Shown here one piece after another: positions 22,901 through 36,100 of a stretch of 64,000 bases of DNA. Position 1 is the first letter of the stretch, and each line of letters starts with the position of its first letter. The notes under the pieces are model-generated. The model worked only from the letters and a program-made list of their open reading frames with translations, did not search any database and had not been told where the DNA came from. The stretch is taken from positions 15,578-79,577 of the forward strand of contig NW_014577405.1 in the NCBI RefSeq assembly GCF_000485595.1, given 5' to 3'. The position numbers and the translations under genes are program-made. Origin of the DNA: Priapulus caudatus (Eukaryota; Priapulida; Priapulimorpha; Priapulimorphida; Priapulidae).

Positions 22901-25900
22901 TGAGGCTCGCAAGCCACCACACCGCGACAAGGGATGGACCCGTGGTATATAACACTGTTATAGATTAAAAAGTTAAATATGGATATTTTCAAAGTCAGTA
23001 GAATGTATGTAGTTTAAAAAAAGAAGAAGACATAGATTAGTTTTAGGAAAACAGAAATGGGCACTTAATTGTACCTAAAACATCATGATTGGATAGAATT
23101 CACAGTTAAAAGATATATTGCTTGTAAACAGCTCCTCTATCAATGCGCGATGTTTATAGAAAAACCTAATAATAACCGAATAAGCTATTGACAAAAAATG
23201 ACTGATAATCATAAATGAGCAATGTACAGACTACACAGCAGTGTTTTTAGGCAACAAATCCTAAACCCTTGATAGTTGACCACTATTTGTATGTGTAAAT
23301 GTGTAAATAGATAAATACACATGTATAGGTATGTATAATGAATTCGTATGTGATGTTGTTACTCTTGCTTCAAAATTGAAGTTGAGTTCTATGACACTCT
23401 TACATTCTTCTGTCACTCATACTCTCCGCACAGTTATTTGATGTGGCCTACATCCTGACTAAATGAAATTAAAATTATTATAATATATTAATGCTAAAAC
23501 ATTGGAATACATTTCTACATAATGGTTTTTTGCACATAGAATAGACGAATTAAGTCTCTTGTCATTTTTCTAAAAAAATGTTGAGCTGAAAACCATACAT
23601 AATCATAATCATAATGTCATATATCATCATCATATATGTGTAAGCATAATCAGCTTATTACTGATTGCCAAAACAGAGTCTGTATTGTGTGGTCAGAAGA
23701 GTACCTTGTATACCTACAAACATTGCAAGATCACTCATTAATACAGTACTTATGTTAGTCAAATGATTCTGGATCAGTCCCTGAATTGATATGGATAGTG
23801 TATGTGTTAGGTTATTATATTAGGATGTTTTCGCTATATGATACCATGTCATACCATTTACACATCCGTTCCCCACATGGTTCACATATCCTGGCTTCAA
23901 ACCATTTATACATTCCCACCCCACACCATTCGCACATTCATATCCCACGCCATCAAGAGTACATAATAAAACCATAATAATGGTTTTATTATGTACTCTT
24001 GACGCCATTCATACAGTCATACCTCACACTGTTTGCACATTCATATCCCACAACATTCTCACATTCCCACCCCATACCATTCTCACATTCCCACCCCACA
24101 CCATTTGCACATTCATACACCACACCATTCGCACATTCATATCCCACACCATTCTCACATTCATACCCCACACCATTCGCACATTCCCACCCCACACCAT
24201 TTGCACATTCATACACCACACCATTCTCACATTCATACCCCACACCATTCTCACAATCATACCCCACACCATTCGCACAGTCACACCCCACACCATTCTC
24301 ACATTCATACCCCACACCATTCTCACATTCATACCCCACACCATTCGCACAGTCACACCCCACACCATTCTCACATTCATACCCCACAACATTCGCACAG
24401 TCACACCCCACACCATTCTCACATTCATACCCCACAACATTCTCACATTCCCACCCCACACCATTCGCACATTCATATCTTGCAGCTCATGGCGCCTTGC
24501 CATTTTCGTGTTTTTCCACTGTCATCGTAAACCTAACATGTAATTTATCCAGAGGATGTGAGATACTAGTTAACTTCGTAACCCAACGTGTGTTTAATCC
24601 AGCTGATTGCTATAAGGCTGTCTCTTCTAGTCTGTTGTCAGCATCTGAGGGAGTGATCAGTGACGGAGAAGGCGAGTATCTGGCGGACACGCGCTGCACG
24701 TGGTTGCTGGATACGGGCAGTCCGGGCGCTCTGCTGCGCTTCCGCCTGCAGTCGTTTGAGACCGAGTGCGGCTGGGACCACCTGTACATATATGACGGCG
24801 ACTCCATCTACTCTCCGCTTGTCGCAGCCTACAGGTGACGAGAAGCGCGCGCAAAAGTTGCTGTCGCAACGCGTCGCGTTAGCGTCTATATCGTTTTAAT
24901 TTTTTTATTCAGTGGCGTTGCAAATTGTTTGTATGATTTATATACCAGCGTGGTAAGAGTAACCTGGTTGAGTGGGTTAACCAGCATGATTAGATTAACT
25001 TGGCTAGGTTACCAGTCTTGTTTGATTTGCTAGTTTTGGTTGAATAGCATTGTTTTTTATTAGTCTGGTAGGTTTAACAATGTACTAACTTGTTGTGTAA
25101 CTTGATTGTATCATCCTATTAAGTTGCCCCGGAGCTTGATGGATGAAATAACTTGTAACCTTGCCCATGTTCAACGTTTCAGTGGAATTCTAGTTGAGGA
25201 GAGTAGTACTAGTAGTCAGAAGTCTACACTCTACTCATATCCAGAGGTGACAACACGTTCTGGAAAAGCCTACCTTTACTTCCACAGTGACTCCGTTTAT
25301 TTCATGGATGGCTTTGAAATAGCATACAGGTGAGAGCTTATACTCGATTATTACGATACCTGTGGAATCAGGTTAGCTGTACATTGATTCTCAATCTGCA
25401 GGTGATAACTTGTGCAATGTTAAAGCTTTTCAGAGGTAGCATTGGTTAACAGTTTAACACAAGCTGTTTTGCTGACTTTCAAGGCATAAAAGGTGTTGTA
25501 TTAGATTCCTTAATTATTATGGTAACCAGGCTTATCGTCGGCACCTACGCATGATTTTCCTTATGCAAGTGCCTGTAAAGCATGAGTGACCTATTTTTTT
25601 CCCCAGTGTGTTATCTTGTGCACACGATTGCTATGGTAATGGCGTGTGTGAAGCAGGCAGCTGTACCTGTAGTGGTGGGTGGAGTGGGGAAGACTGCAGC
25701 CAACCTCCATGTAATGAAGACCACTGTTCAGTTCATGGCAGTTGCGATGTAGATACTAACACCTGCGTTTGCTTACCAGGTTATCAAGGTAGGTACAGTG
25801 AAACTCTGATTTTACGCGGGTTGATTTAAAGGGATACTAGACTCTAGGATTTTACTGCATACAAATGTACTTACTGTATAACAAATCGTCCATACCCACA

Positions 25901-27112
25901 CGTACTTGTTGAAGGATTCGGGATGTCGAATATGGGGGGTCAAGGGTCAAAGGTCAAGATGTGTCAATGGCGGGGGAATATTTCCCCCTTAACGTAAGAC
26001 GGTAAGGTATAGGAGGAAATACGGAATTGCAGCACAAATCTCAAAGGCTCGACCTACGCTCTTAATATTCGATGTATAGTGTGATGGGGAGGAAACCCAT
26101 CACCAGCGCGAAATTGGAGGTCACAGGGCAAAGGGCAGTGGGGGAAAGGTCAGATATCCGACATTTTCTGAGGACATGGTCTAACGGACCGTGTGCAAAA
26201 CTTGTTTGTTTCCAGGCGGCATCACGCTACCATTTTTATCACTATTGAAAGGACCGTGAAATCTACTTTCGCCTGACACGTGGCGAAGAGTAAGGTGTGA
26301 TAACCTTTTGAACCGCTCAAGAGGAGGGTTTAAACTGATGTGTGTGCACTTGAACAAAGACAATTGCGTTTTGGGCTATTAGAGCCGCCTCCACCCACCC
26401 TCCCCCACCTCCCCCTTCCCCCGCTTAAGATGCGAAGTCATTAAAGTACACACTATTCTTTATTACCTGTACTAACAGTATACAAAGCCTATCAACGCGG
26501 TGCTTTGAAAGGCATTGAAAATACGTCACATGTTGTTCAACATCGCGATGTTGTATGAACTTCTGCGTTTGCCCTGCGCAAGAACCGCACAGTGGTGCTG
26601 CGGTACAGCGGTACGGTGTAGGCAAAGATAAAAACATGTGATGTCACCTAACCTTAATAATAACCGTCTTATTAGCCACGTGTATTTAACCCCAATTTAG
26701 CGCGATCCTGCTTTTTTCGCGATGACATTTCATGGACCCTAACCATCGCGTTATAACGGGGCTACACTGTATATGCTTGTTACAATGTTCATGGGGGCAT
26801 ATATGCACACAGCGAAAGTGCGGAATATCTATCCATTTGTCTTGGGTTCAGAGATCCAGTCAGGTAGTTTAATTGTGTTATCAAATCAAGTTTATGGAAG
26901 GTACTGGTACAGTGTACGTATATATTGATTTTTAATTAATTAGATCCAAAGTTAGAATTTACTTTCTGTCATGAGCTCTACTTGGTAGCATCAAGTGGGA
27001 AAGAAGTTATTATATTGTCTTTATAATGCACATTCTGTCAAGGCCAAATTAAATTTTTTTTGCCACGAACTGTGTTGTACTCACATAATATGATAAAAAA
27101 TATAATATGTTA

Positions 27113-27159
<47 letters not shown>

Positions 27160-30100
27160 AATATAAATATTAGCTGAGCAAGGCTACTTTCTCCTGAAAA
27201 CGTTTTAAGTTGAGCTTTGTATAGAATTAGCAAGCAACTTCAGTGTAAATTTTGATGTTTTATTACTTGTCATCAGTCTGTGACTGTCTGGCGAGGTGTC
27301 TAACGAAGTGTATGTGCGTGATGGCTATTTGCAGGTTCAGACTGCAGCATCCCCACATCAGAGCCACTATGGAGCACTGTGACCCCAGTACAGGGGAACC
27401 CCATCTCCCGGGCTTCACATAGTGCTGTTGTCGTGGGTGACTCGATGTGGGTGGTCGGTGGCTACATATTCCCGTCGACAGAAATCTACCAGCATCTGAT
27501 GAGGTGTGCAATGTCATGTACAGGGTTCTCCCCATGTGTTTAGCACATGTCAGTTCTGACATACCTTCAATTTTGCAACATTTCATAAATGCTCCAACAT
27601 GCCTTGATTGCCGAATCAACATGCCTTAATTTCCAGATGTGTTTTTAGCTCACCTTGACATTGTCAAGCATTTTTACAAATTCTTCACCTTTCTGTGTGA
27701 CAGGTTTGACTTTCTGACCAAAGAATGGAAGGAAATTGTTGCAGAAGGGGTGAAACCAAGTCCAGTATGGGGCCACAGCCTTGTGCACTACCGGGTATTG
27801 AAACCAAATTTTACATTCATATAAACTTATAATGTGTATGAAAATCATTAAATTAGCAGTATATTATTATTTTCATATTTGTAAATGACCTTTGGTTAAA
27901 CAGGAACCGTGAGTGAAAAAATGTTCTTGAAGCAAAATGCGGGCATCTTGGCAACGTAAAACTCTTGGCAATGGTTTGAGTTTTGCTGGGAATATTTCAG
28001 GATGAAGAAGGGGATGACGACCAGCTCTGGTTGTATGGTGGATATATTGGTAACACCGCTATTGCTGATTTGTGGATGTACAGCATCACAAACAATACTT
28101 GGAGGTATAACTGAAAATGCCTCTCTATATAATCACTTTTATTTCTATCCTTTAGTCACATCCTTTGTAAATTGTATTATAATTAAGTCTCCTGTGCTAA
28201 CGCAATTTGTTAATAGCTGATAATTTATTTTATCTGAAATTGTAAATAATATTATCAGTTTGCATAAAGCTAACATACTTGACCACATTTGCAGTATTTC
28301 AGTAAGCATGCATTTACATCAGTCTAAAGCTGGAACTGTTTTTCATTTTCAGTCACATGTCAACGCAAGGGAACACAAATCAGAATTTGGCTGTTTTTGG
28401 TCACACGGCCACTGTTGTTGGAGACATAATGGTCATTATCTTCGGACATCACCCAATCTATGGATACATTAACACTGTGCAAGAGTTTAATTTTAGTAGG
28501 TATAGTCACCTGGACATTTTCAATGCCAAAATTCTCTCTGAAAACATTGTAATAGGAGCAGTTATACTATATATGGTTATAAGTTTCAGGTTGCTCATCG
28601 TTATCTTCTTTAAAAACATAGATCATGCTTGCTGAGACCCCTTACGTACCCTTTTACTTTTCACCAGAAAGTAGAGAGTGGCGTCTTGTAGAGACGAGTG
28701 GAGGTAAACCTCGAGGCACGTACGGTCACACGAGTGTGTTCGATGAGCGGACTGGATACATATATGTGCACGGCGGCATTGCTGCTACTACTGGTGGTGA
28801 CAGTCAAGGATTCCTCGTAGATCAGTTGCTTAGATATGAACCTGCCACCGAGCAGTGGTAGGCACAAATCGACGTCAGACTGTTTTGTTTCTATTCTAGA
28901 GGTTTACATAGTCAACATATGTGAAATTCTTCATGTTCATGGCGATTTCATTGACATTTGGGCCTTTCAGTAACCATGTGAGATAAGATTTACGTAATAA
29001 TGTTCCATCTGTAATAGTCTGCACTATGCGTGCTAAGCAGTAGTTGTTTTCCACTAATAGCTAATAGTTAGTGATGCTGAATGTACTATAATGCATGATC
29101 AGCTAGTAGCGTCGAATTTCCCGTCACATCCTGAGATGGGTCTAATGTTTGTAGGTTTGTGCTACACTCCAGTGGTAGCAGGCGCTACCTACATGCCAGC
29201 TCCCTCTCTGCTGGCTTGATGCTTGTGTATGGTGGCAACACGCACAACGATAGCACACAGAGTACTGGGGCAAAGTGCCTGTCATCTGACTTTATGGCTT
29301 ATGACACAGGTATGGATGTAGTATGCAATTCCACACTTGTTACAACACTGCCAGAAACTGTATGCTCTTGTTCTGGTATACAGCTTATATTGCAATGTTC
29401 AACAGTTGATAATTATTCAATGCAGCATTCTTGCGATTGCAATCCTAAGAAAGCTTGAGTATGTTGAATGTGACGTTTAAGATTTAGAATAGCGTGAGGT
29501 GTCATCGTGATGATTGAAAATAAGCATCTTCACAAATTACCTTGTCATTAGTGGGTCAGTATGGGTGAGGTGAACTGAGTAGGCAAGGGCATTATCAAAC
29601 TGCATGCAGCGCCCCCTTCCCACACTCAGGATATACCACTGCCACAATGCTAGCACTATTTTTACAGTGGGCGGAGCTCCGGGGAAATCCAGCAAATGGC
29701 AAGCCAACGGCCGCGAAGTCGCCACCGAACAAAATATTAGAAATTTCTATGATTTGCATGTTTGTTGGTGGACAAATTTAGATGTTTTAAGCTGAATACG
29801 CAAAAATGTATCAAAGACAATGTTCGAGAATTAGGTATATTGACAAGCATCCCGAAAATACTTAGTTTAGTAAACAGCGTAATGATTTGAAAGTAGTAAA
29901 TGGGCGCACTATTTCGTATCACTATTTTATCAAATTTCTCATGAAATAATGGTCCGACTTTTATTATCTTTGCAGCTTTTATAAGTAAACACCGTATTGC
30001 ATAGGACAGGAGTAACGGGGTCGCTGTAAAACTTATAGTAAAAAAGCGTAAGAAATTCTTACGGAAATCAGCTTGTGGCAGTGGTACAATTGAGCCAGAG

Positions 30101-33100
30101 CGAGAGCGCCATCTGTCGTGGAGTTTGGGGCATTATATGTACATGAATTTGGATAGAATGTCTGACAGCAAACGGTATGATTGATAGTGTGTGACCAGTG
30201 GCTGGAGCTGAGTGGTCCGTCCCTGACTGGTGTGCAGGCTGCCCGATTTGGACACTCTACTGCGACATATGGTGGCAACCTGTACGTCTTTGCCGGTTTC
30301 GCAGGAACTCTGCTCAATGACATAATGTTATTTACACCAGGTGGGATAGGTTTATTATCATTTTAGAGATCAATCAATCTGCATAGGCTATATATATGCA
30401 CATTCAGAACTAATCAATCAGATTTTTCTTTACGAATCTTAAAATGATCATGTAATTTAAAGCAAATCTACAGTGACTTTAAGCCTGCAATAACCAGATC
30501 CAGAATTTCATGGTTGTCCAGACACAGTGGGAGATTAGTACATGCAAAATATTTTCGAGCAATTTACTAGACACAGGTTAGGTGTATACATGTGAATAAA
30601 TGACAAAAAGTTAAAACTTTTTTCAGTTGGATGTAATTTTGTCAGCTCGTGCAGTCATTTCTTTCTGCAAGAAATCATTGCGGCCCAATTTCATACTAAT
30701 TTGTGTACAGCGTATTTGTGTGTGTAATCGTGAGTGAAACGCGAAATTTTTTTCGGTACGTAGGAAACTGTTTGCTATACACGGGTGACAGCTGTACTTC
30801 CGCTCGACCAGGAGTGATCTGTGTCTTAAGCCAGAGCAGTGGCACATGTATGCCACTAGATGGAGCTGCCGATGCTGACGTGCAAACACACTGTCCAGAG
30901 CGTATGTGCTTAACTTGATATTTAACAGCATAACGATCCTCCTATTATGGTCATCGCCATGTGATAACACATGCAGTGTCCAGATCACATGTGCGTAACT
31001 TGAGATTTAACAACATAACGATCCTCCTATTAAATCTGTGAGTAGACTGTGACATCTCTGTAACTCATGTGAGTAGGCTGTGACATCTCCACGACTGATG
31101 TGATTGTGAGTTTGTTGTGATGTCTCTGCGACCCCTGCCTGACATTTCTTTGACTCGTGCATTGTAGTTCCGGTTGATCCCTCGGACTCCTGCGGAACTA
31201 TATTTGAACGAAATTGTCTCAGCTGCCTGGAGACTGACTACGACTGTGCGTTCTGTTTAAACTATTGCAACTCGCCTAACTGCTCTACCAACCCGGAAAT
31301 TGCTATAGTAAGTTGAACACGTGTTAGTGGCACTCTTTAAATATTTCATGTTTTTGTAACCCTTCTGGCTCTTCGAAATCATGTGTACTAAAGAGTAACT
31401 TTGTATTTTATATAGTTATGTAACATCTGTAGTACTGTAAATTGTGTGAAGTAATTTGTAAGAAAGGATTGGCTTGATAGTTACTTAATTACTGACTCAT
31501 TTAATAAATGGCATGTATTGTTAGTGAGATCAAAAATAATGTTACAGGTGATCTCAATTATGTTCAAAAGAAAAGCTGATGTTTGTCTATCTTGCATAAT
31601 GTTGTTGTGAGCGAGTTTGTGCATTTTTGCACAACACACTGTTTGTATATAGTATCACAGTCATAGCATGTCACAGTCATATCATGAATAGCATGTTTTC
31701 CAAAAATGTTACTGTAGTTTGTAGTTGCTATGATGCAGACGATGTAGTGATGAGTCATTAAATATTGTACTTGTATCACTGTTTTCAATTTTCAGTATGA
31801 AATTTTTACATTTGTTTAGACAAACTCATCCATGTGCCCAGAGATGTATTCAAATGACTGTTCGTACCACCACAACTGTCACAGCTGTACACTCGATGCT
31901 CAGGTCACTGGCTGCTCCTGGACCTCTAGCATGCAAGTGCCATGCATTTACGAGCCCTTTCCAGGTGAGTCCTGATATATTATTATATGTGATAAGGCGA
32001 AGTAATTGCATTTCATACTCTGAGGTAAGGAAGGATACAGTAGATTACCATTGTCACTGTTTCTGAAGACTATATCCACGTCAATTTATATCAACAAGAC
32101 TTCATTGGTTGTATGGCATCAGACTGTAAAGCGTTATATCATACATGTTTGTTAGAGACAGCTGTAACATCATCATAAGATGCATTGTGGCACCTCATTC
32201 ATACAGGTGGTGTTCACCTGAAGTTAATCAATAATCGTGCTTCAAATCTGTGTGCAAGAACTAACAGCTACTGTAAAAGTCTCCCCAAATAATGTGTTAG
32301 TGTCCTCTGATGTCAGACAGGACTGGAAAATTGCCGGTCTGATTGGGTTGTTCTTCTTTGAACTTTATACCTTGCAAGTGTTTTCCTACTTCAAGCTAAC
32401 GTCCAGTTGAAATGTGAAACTTGTTACACAATTATATACTAGTGTACACATTGACAGCCATAATGCTTGCAGGTACACAGAGATGCGAACAAGCTCCCTG
32501 CAGCTCATACACAGATTGTAATGCGTGCATAACTAGCCCCGAGGGTGTACCACCATATTGCATGTGGTGTGCTAGCGAGGGCACCTGCATGGAGCCTAAT
32601 GCTTACCTGGCCAACTATCCCTACGGGCAGTGTCTGGAATGGACCAACAGTGAGAGTGGATGTTTAGGTATGCAGTATGTGAGAAGGAGCATCAGTGGGG
32701 AGCAGTGAAAATAGGGAATGGCTAGAGCCCATGGGAAAGAGGGGCCCTCATTGTGTGGTTATACAATGTCATGCAGAAAAGAACGAAACTACACAAAAAA
32801 TTACAATCATATTGAAACTTTATTTAATGTTTAATAAAAAGTGTTTTCCATTAAAAACATGCTGAAAACTATTCCGACACTATGCCTCCACTGACACGAC
32901 GGTAATGGAAAAGGCGAAATCCCACATGACAAAAATGATTTCGGTTTCCATGGCAACAGATGTCTTGTGTAGCGAGCAGAAGACGTGTGAGGAGTGCCAT
33001 CAGCGGCCGGGCTGCGGCTGGTGTAACGACGACGCAGACACCGGTCTTGGCGTCTGCATGGATGGCGGTGACACCGGACCCGTGAACGTGACGGTCAGTG

Positions 33101-36100
33101 GTGACCTTCCCGTTCCGCCGGGACAGTGCGCGGGGAAATGGCATTTTTCTTCTTGCCCACGTACGTACTTATTATATAGCCACATGTGACAAAGATATGA
33201 GTGTGTCTCAACTGATCCATACTAGACTTATAGGGGCTGGCTAGATAAGCCTGTTAGCTGTTTTAATTTGAAGGTGGGCACAAATTGAAGGACGTAAACA
33301 AGAGGCTAGGCCAGATTGGTGAGAGTGGTCAATGGAGGTTAGAGGAAGGATGGTGATTGCAGCAAGTGGTGTGGAAGTGGAGTATTGGGATTTGGCATTT
33401 TGCTACGATACAACTAAGATGATCTAACATTGCTCGTTTCAGTGTGCAGCTGTAACGGACATTCCACTTGTGCGGTGAACAGCAGCGTCTGCCTGGATTG
33501 CGCAGACCACACCGAAGGTCAGTGTGATCTTGGTTAATAATAACACTAACACAGTTATTATCGAAATGTTATCATGGTTATCGAACGTTAATTGCTGCAT
33601 ACAGTCAATGAACATGAAAGTGATTTCTTTCCTGGATCCTGGTGATAGGAGTTCTAGTGCTTAGAGATCTTCATAGAAATGTCACAACACTATATACACG
33701 TTTAATTGACAGAACTGCCACAGAGATGAGAATCTCCCGCGGATCCGCGGTTTCCCGCGTTTTTCACTTTCGAAAATTATCAATTTTCCAAATCGTTCAA
33801 ATCCATTGAGAAAACTGTAGGGGGGGGGGAGGTGTACTGCCACCCGCGGACAGTGGAAGAGTGTCCCGCGGCTAGTAATGCTCTTTTACCATCTGAGTTC
33901 GAAATTTCTGTGCATCAGAACTTGTCTGCAAGCATCTAATAAAAAAAAAAATTCTTGGGGAGGCCCCCCCGAAAGTGCTTAGCACCTGCGGTGCACAATA
34001 TAGTGCTTAGCGCTATTCTACCAGTACGTGAAATTTCTCAGTGGGACTGTAAAGAGATGAGTAAATCATATTGTAATCTAAATAAAATTGCTACTATACT
34101 GTTATATTTAGATGACAGTCAATTTAACATAGTCGTTTCCTCTCACGTGTAACAGGAATGCAGTGTGAAACCTGCTCAGCTGGCTTCTGGGGCAATGCAC
34201 TGCAGGGCAACATGTGTCAAGGTGAGTGTCCAGCCTACATTCGCTCATGAGATGGCTACACGTGGCCAAAACTAACATCCTACAAATTCAACCTCACTTC
34301 CTATTTCCTGGGTTTGTTTCATAATTACATGTAAAATCCAATTTTACATGTATTTATGTTACCACACACTGTCTGGTGCACCATTGTATTTCTCTGTACC
34401 ATGGCATAGATGTGTTTGAGATTTGCCAATCCCTATTATAATTCTGATTGATTAGCCGTGAGGTGCTATGATTCGAGGTGTGCTGGTGTGGGGCAAAAGT
34501 TAAACAAGTTGTTATTTCAGGGCTATGTCCTGGGTCCCTGTGCCTTGCTGGTAGATTCTTTGCTCTTAGGTATAGCAAATAGATTGAGACGTTCTCATGC
34601 AAGTGCCTCCTAAACTTAACTCTTGTGTTTGTGCCCTAAGCAGCTAAATTACGTGACATGGAAATACAAAATAGTTCTTTTTATATTTTGTTGTGTTGCT
34701 GCAAACATCCAAATTGCAAAAACGCTAACTACGTTCTAATGTGCATCATGTTACTCAGCAAAGGAAACTTGCTGGCTTGGCTGCTGGGGGCTCACGTGCA
34801 CTTGCTTAAACACATTAGTAACACATGTTTGTATGCATTCCAGAATGCGACTGTAACTCACACGGCACAGAAGAGTGTGACAGGAAAAGTGGGACGTGCA
34901 CTTGTACTACAAAGGGCATCATCGGCAACCAATGTGAAACGTATGGAAGCCATCTCTACTCCGCTCTGTGTTTCACATTCAATGTTAAAATGATAAGTTA
35001 AAGCTTATTAGTATTATAAGTATAAGCATGTAATATAGTTAGCCATCTTCATTGTGTCAACATGCTGGTATTTTCCAATGTGTTTGTGCACATCCTTTGT
35101 ATGTTGTCATTATTAAGTGTGGCTGTTGTTTGTTATGGTTAAACCTGCAATCTCTGATTTAGTGATCTTAGTGGTAGTCCTTTCTTTGATCACAGTTTTA
35201 ATGCTGTGAAAATAACATTTTGGGCCCATGATAATGTATCTGGTTGTTTTGGTTGAACTTATTTTTTGTTTTTAACAGGTGTGATGCACGTAACAATTAC
35301 GTCGGAGATGCCATGAATGACACTTGTTACTGTGAGTGTCAATTCAGTGCAACCTAACCTTTGAAATTTAGAAGAAATGCATGGTGTTGTGATGTCTGGA
35401 TTTATGCTTTCAATAGACCATTTCTCAGCAAACTGCTAGATATTAATGGGTTTTATTAAGTTATAGCTGAGTCACAAAGCATGCATATGAACACCTGGTT
35501 GGTTTTTAAATTCAGATCACTTTGCATTAAAATACAAACCTTCTACGAAAATTATTGGTTCTCGAATATAAGGTCATTTGTAATGACTACCACAATGCCA
35601 GCAGAACTGTTGCTAGACACTTGTAGTATGCTTGTGCACTGCTACTGGCTCGAGTTCTACTCTTTTCATTGGTTCCATTTCCCACAATGGTAGTGGGAGT
35701 TTTTCTATTAGCTTTGGTGACTGTGCATATTAATTTAACATCAAATTAATTCTGGTGGTGGTGTATACAACTAATCAAGCACAGAGTATCACTGCATGTA
35801 GCTGCTGCATTATGCTATTTCAGTCCCAGTCATGGTTGGATATATCTATACTGTGCGTATTAGCACAGCCAATGAGAAGTACATCTCCAGCATTAACTAT
35901 ATATGCGCCGAGCAGAAGGTATGGCTGATTACTGGCTTCAGGTGTATGTCACTTAGCTTTGTGAAATCACTAAAATTGCATAAACAGTTGTGTGTATTAT
36001 GGTAGTGATATGGGCATGTGCTCGTATGAGCTCTCACTAGTTTACTAGCCCGCACCAGAAATACTCACACAAGTAGAAACTACGTACTGCTGCAGTAACT

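Noticed and set aside
23870-24480. CRISPR-like array
   Set aside because: Eukaryotic context; units are contiguous with no unique spacers.
23980-24543. Long His/Ser/Pro or Met-Asn-Val-Arg repeat proteins
   Set aside because: Four frames on both strands are open because of the 24-bp unit; lies in intron 1 of Attractin.
24636-24652. Alternative exon 2 acceptor at TTGTCAG
   Set aside because: Would put a stop codon immediately after the exon 1 junction; TCTCTTCTAG keeps the frame and matches the family.
28496-28505. Exon 8 donor at AG|GTATAG
   Set aside because: Leads to an in-frame stop at the start of exon 9; GTAGGTA four bases earlier restores the kelch reading frame.
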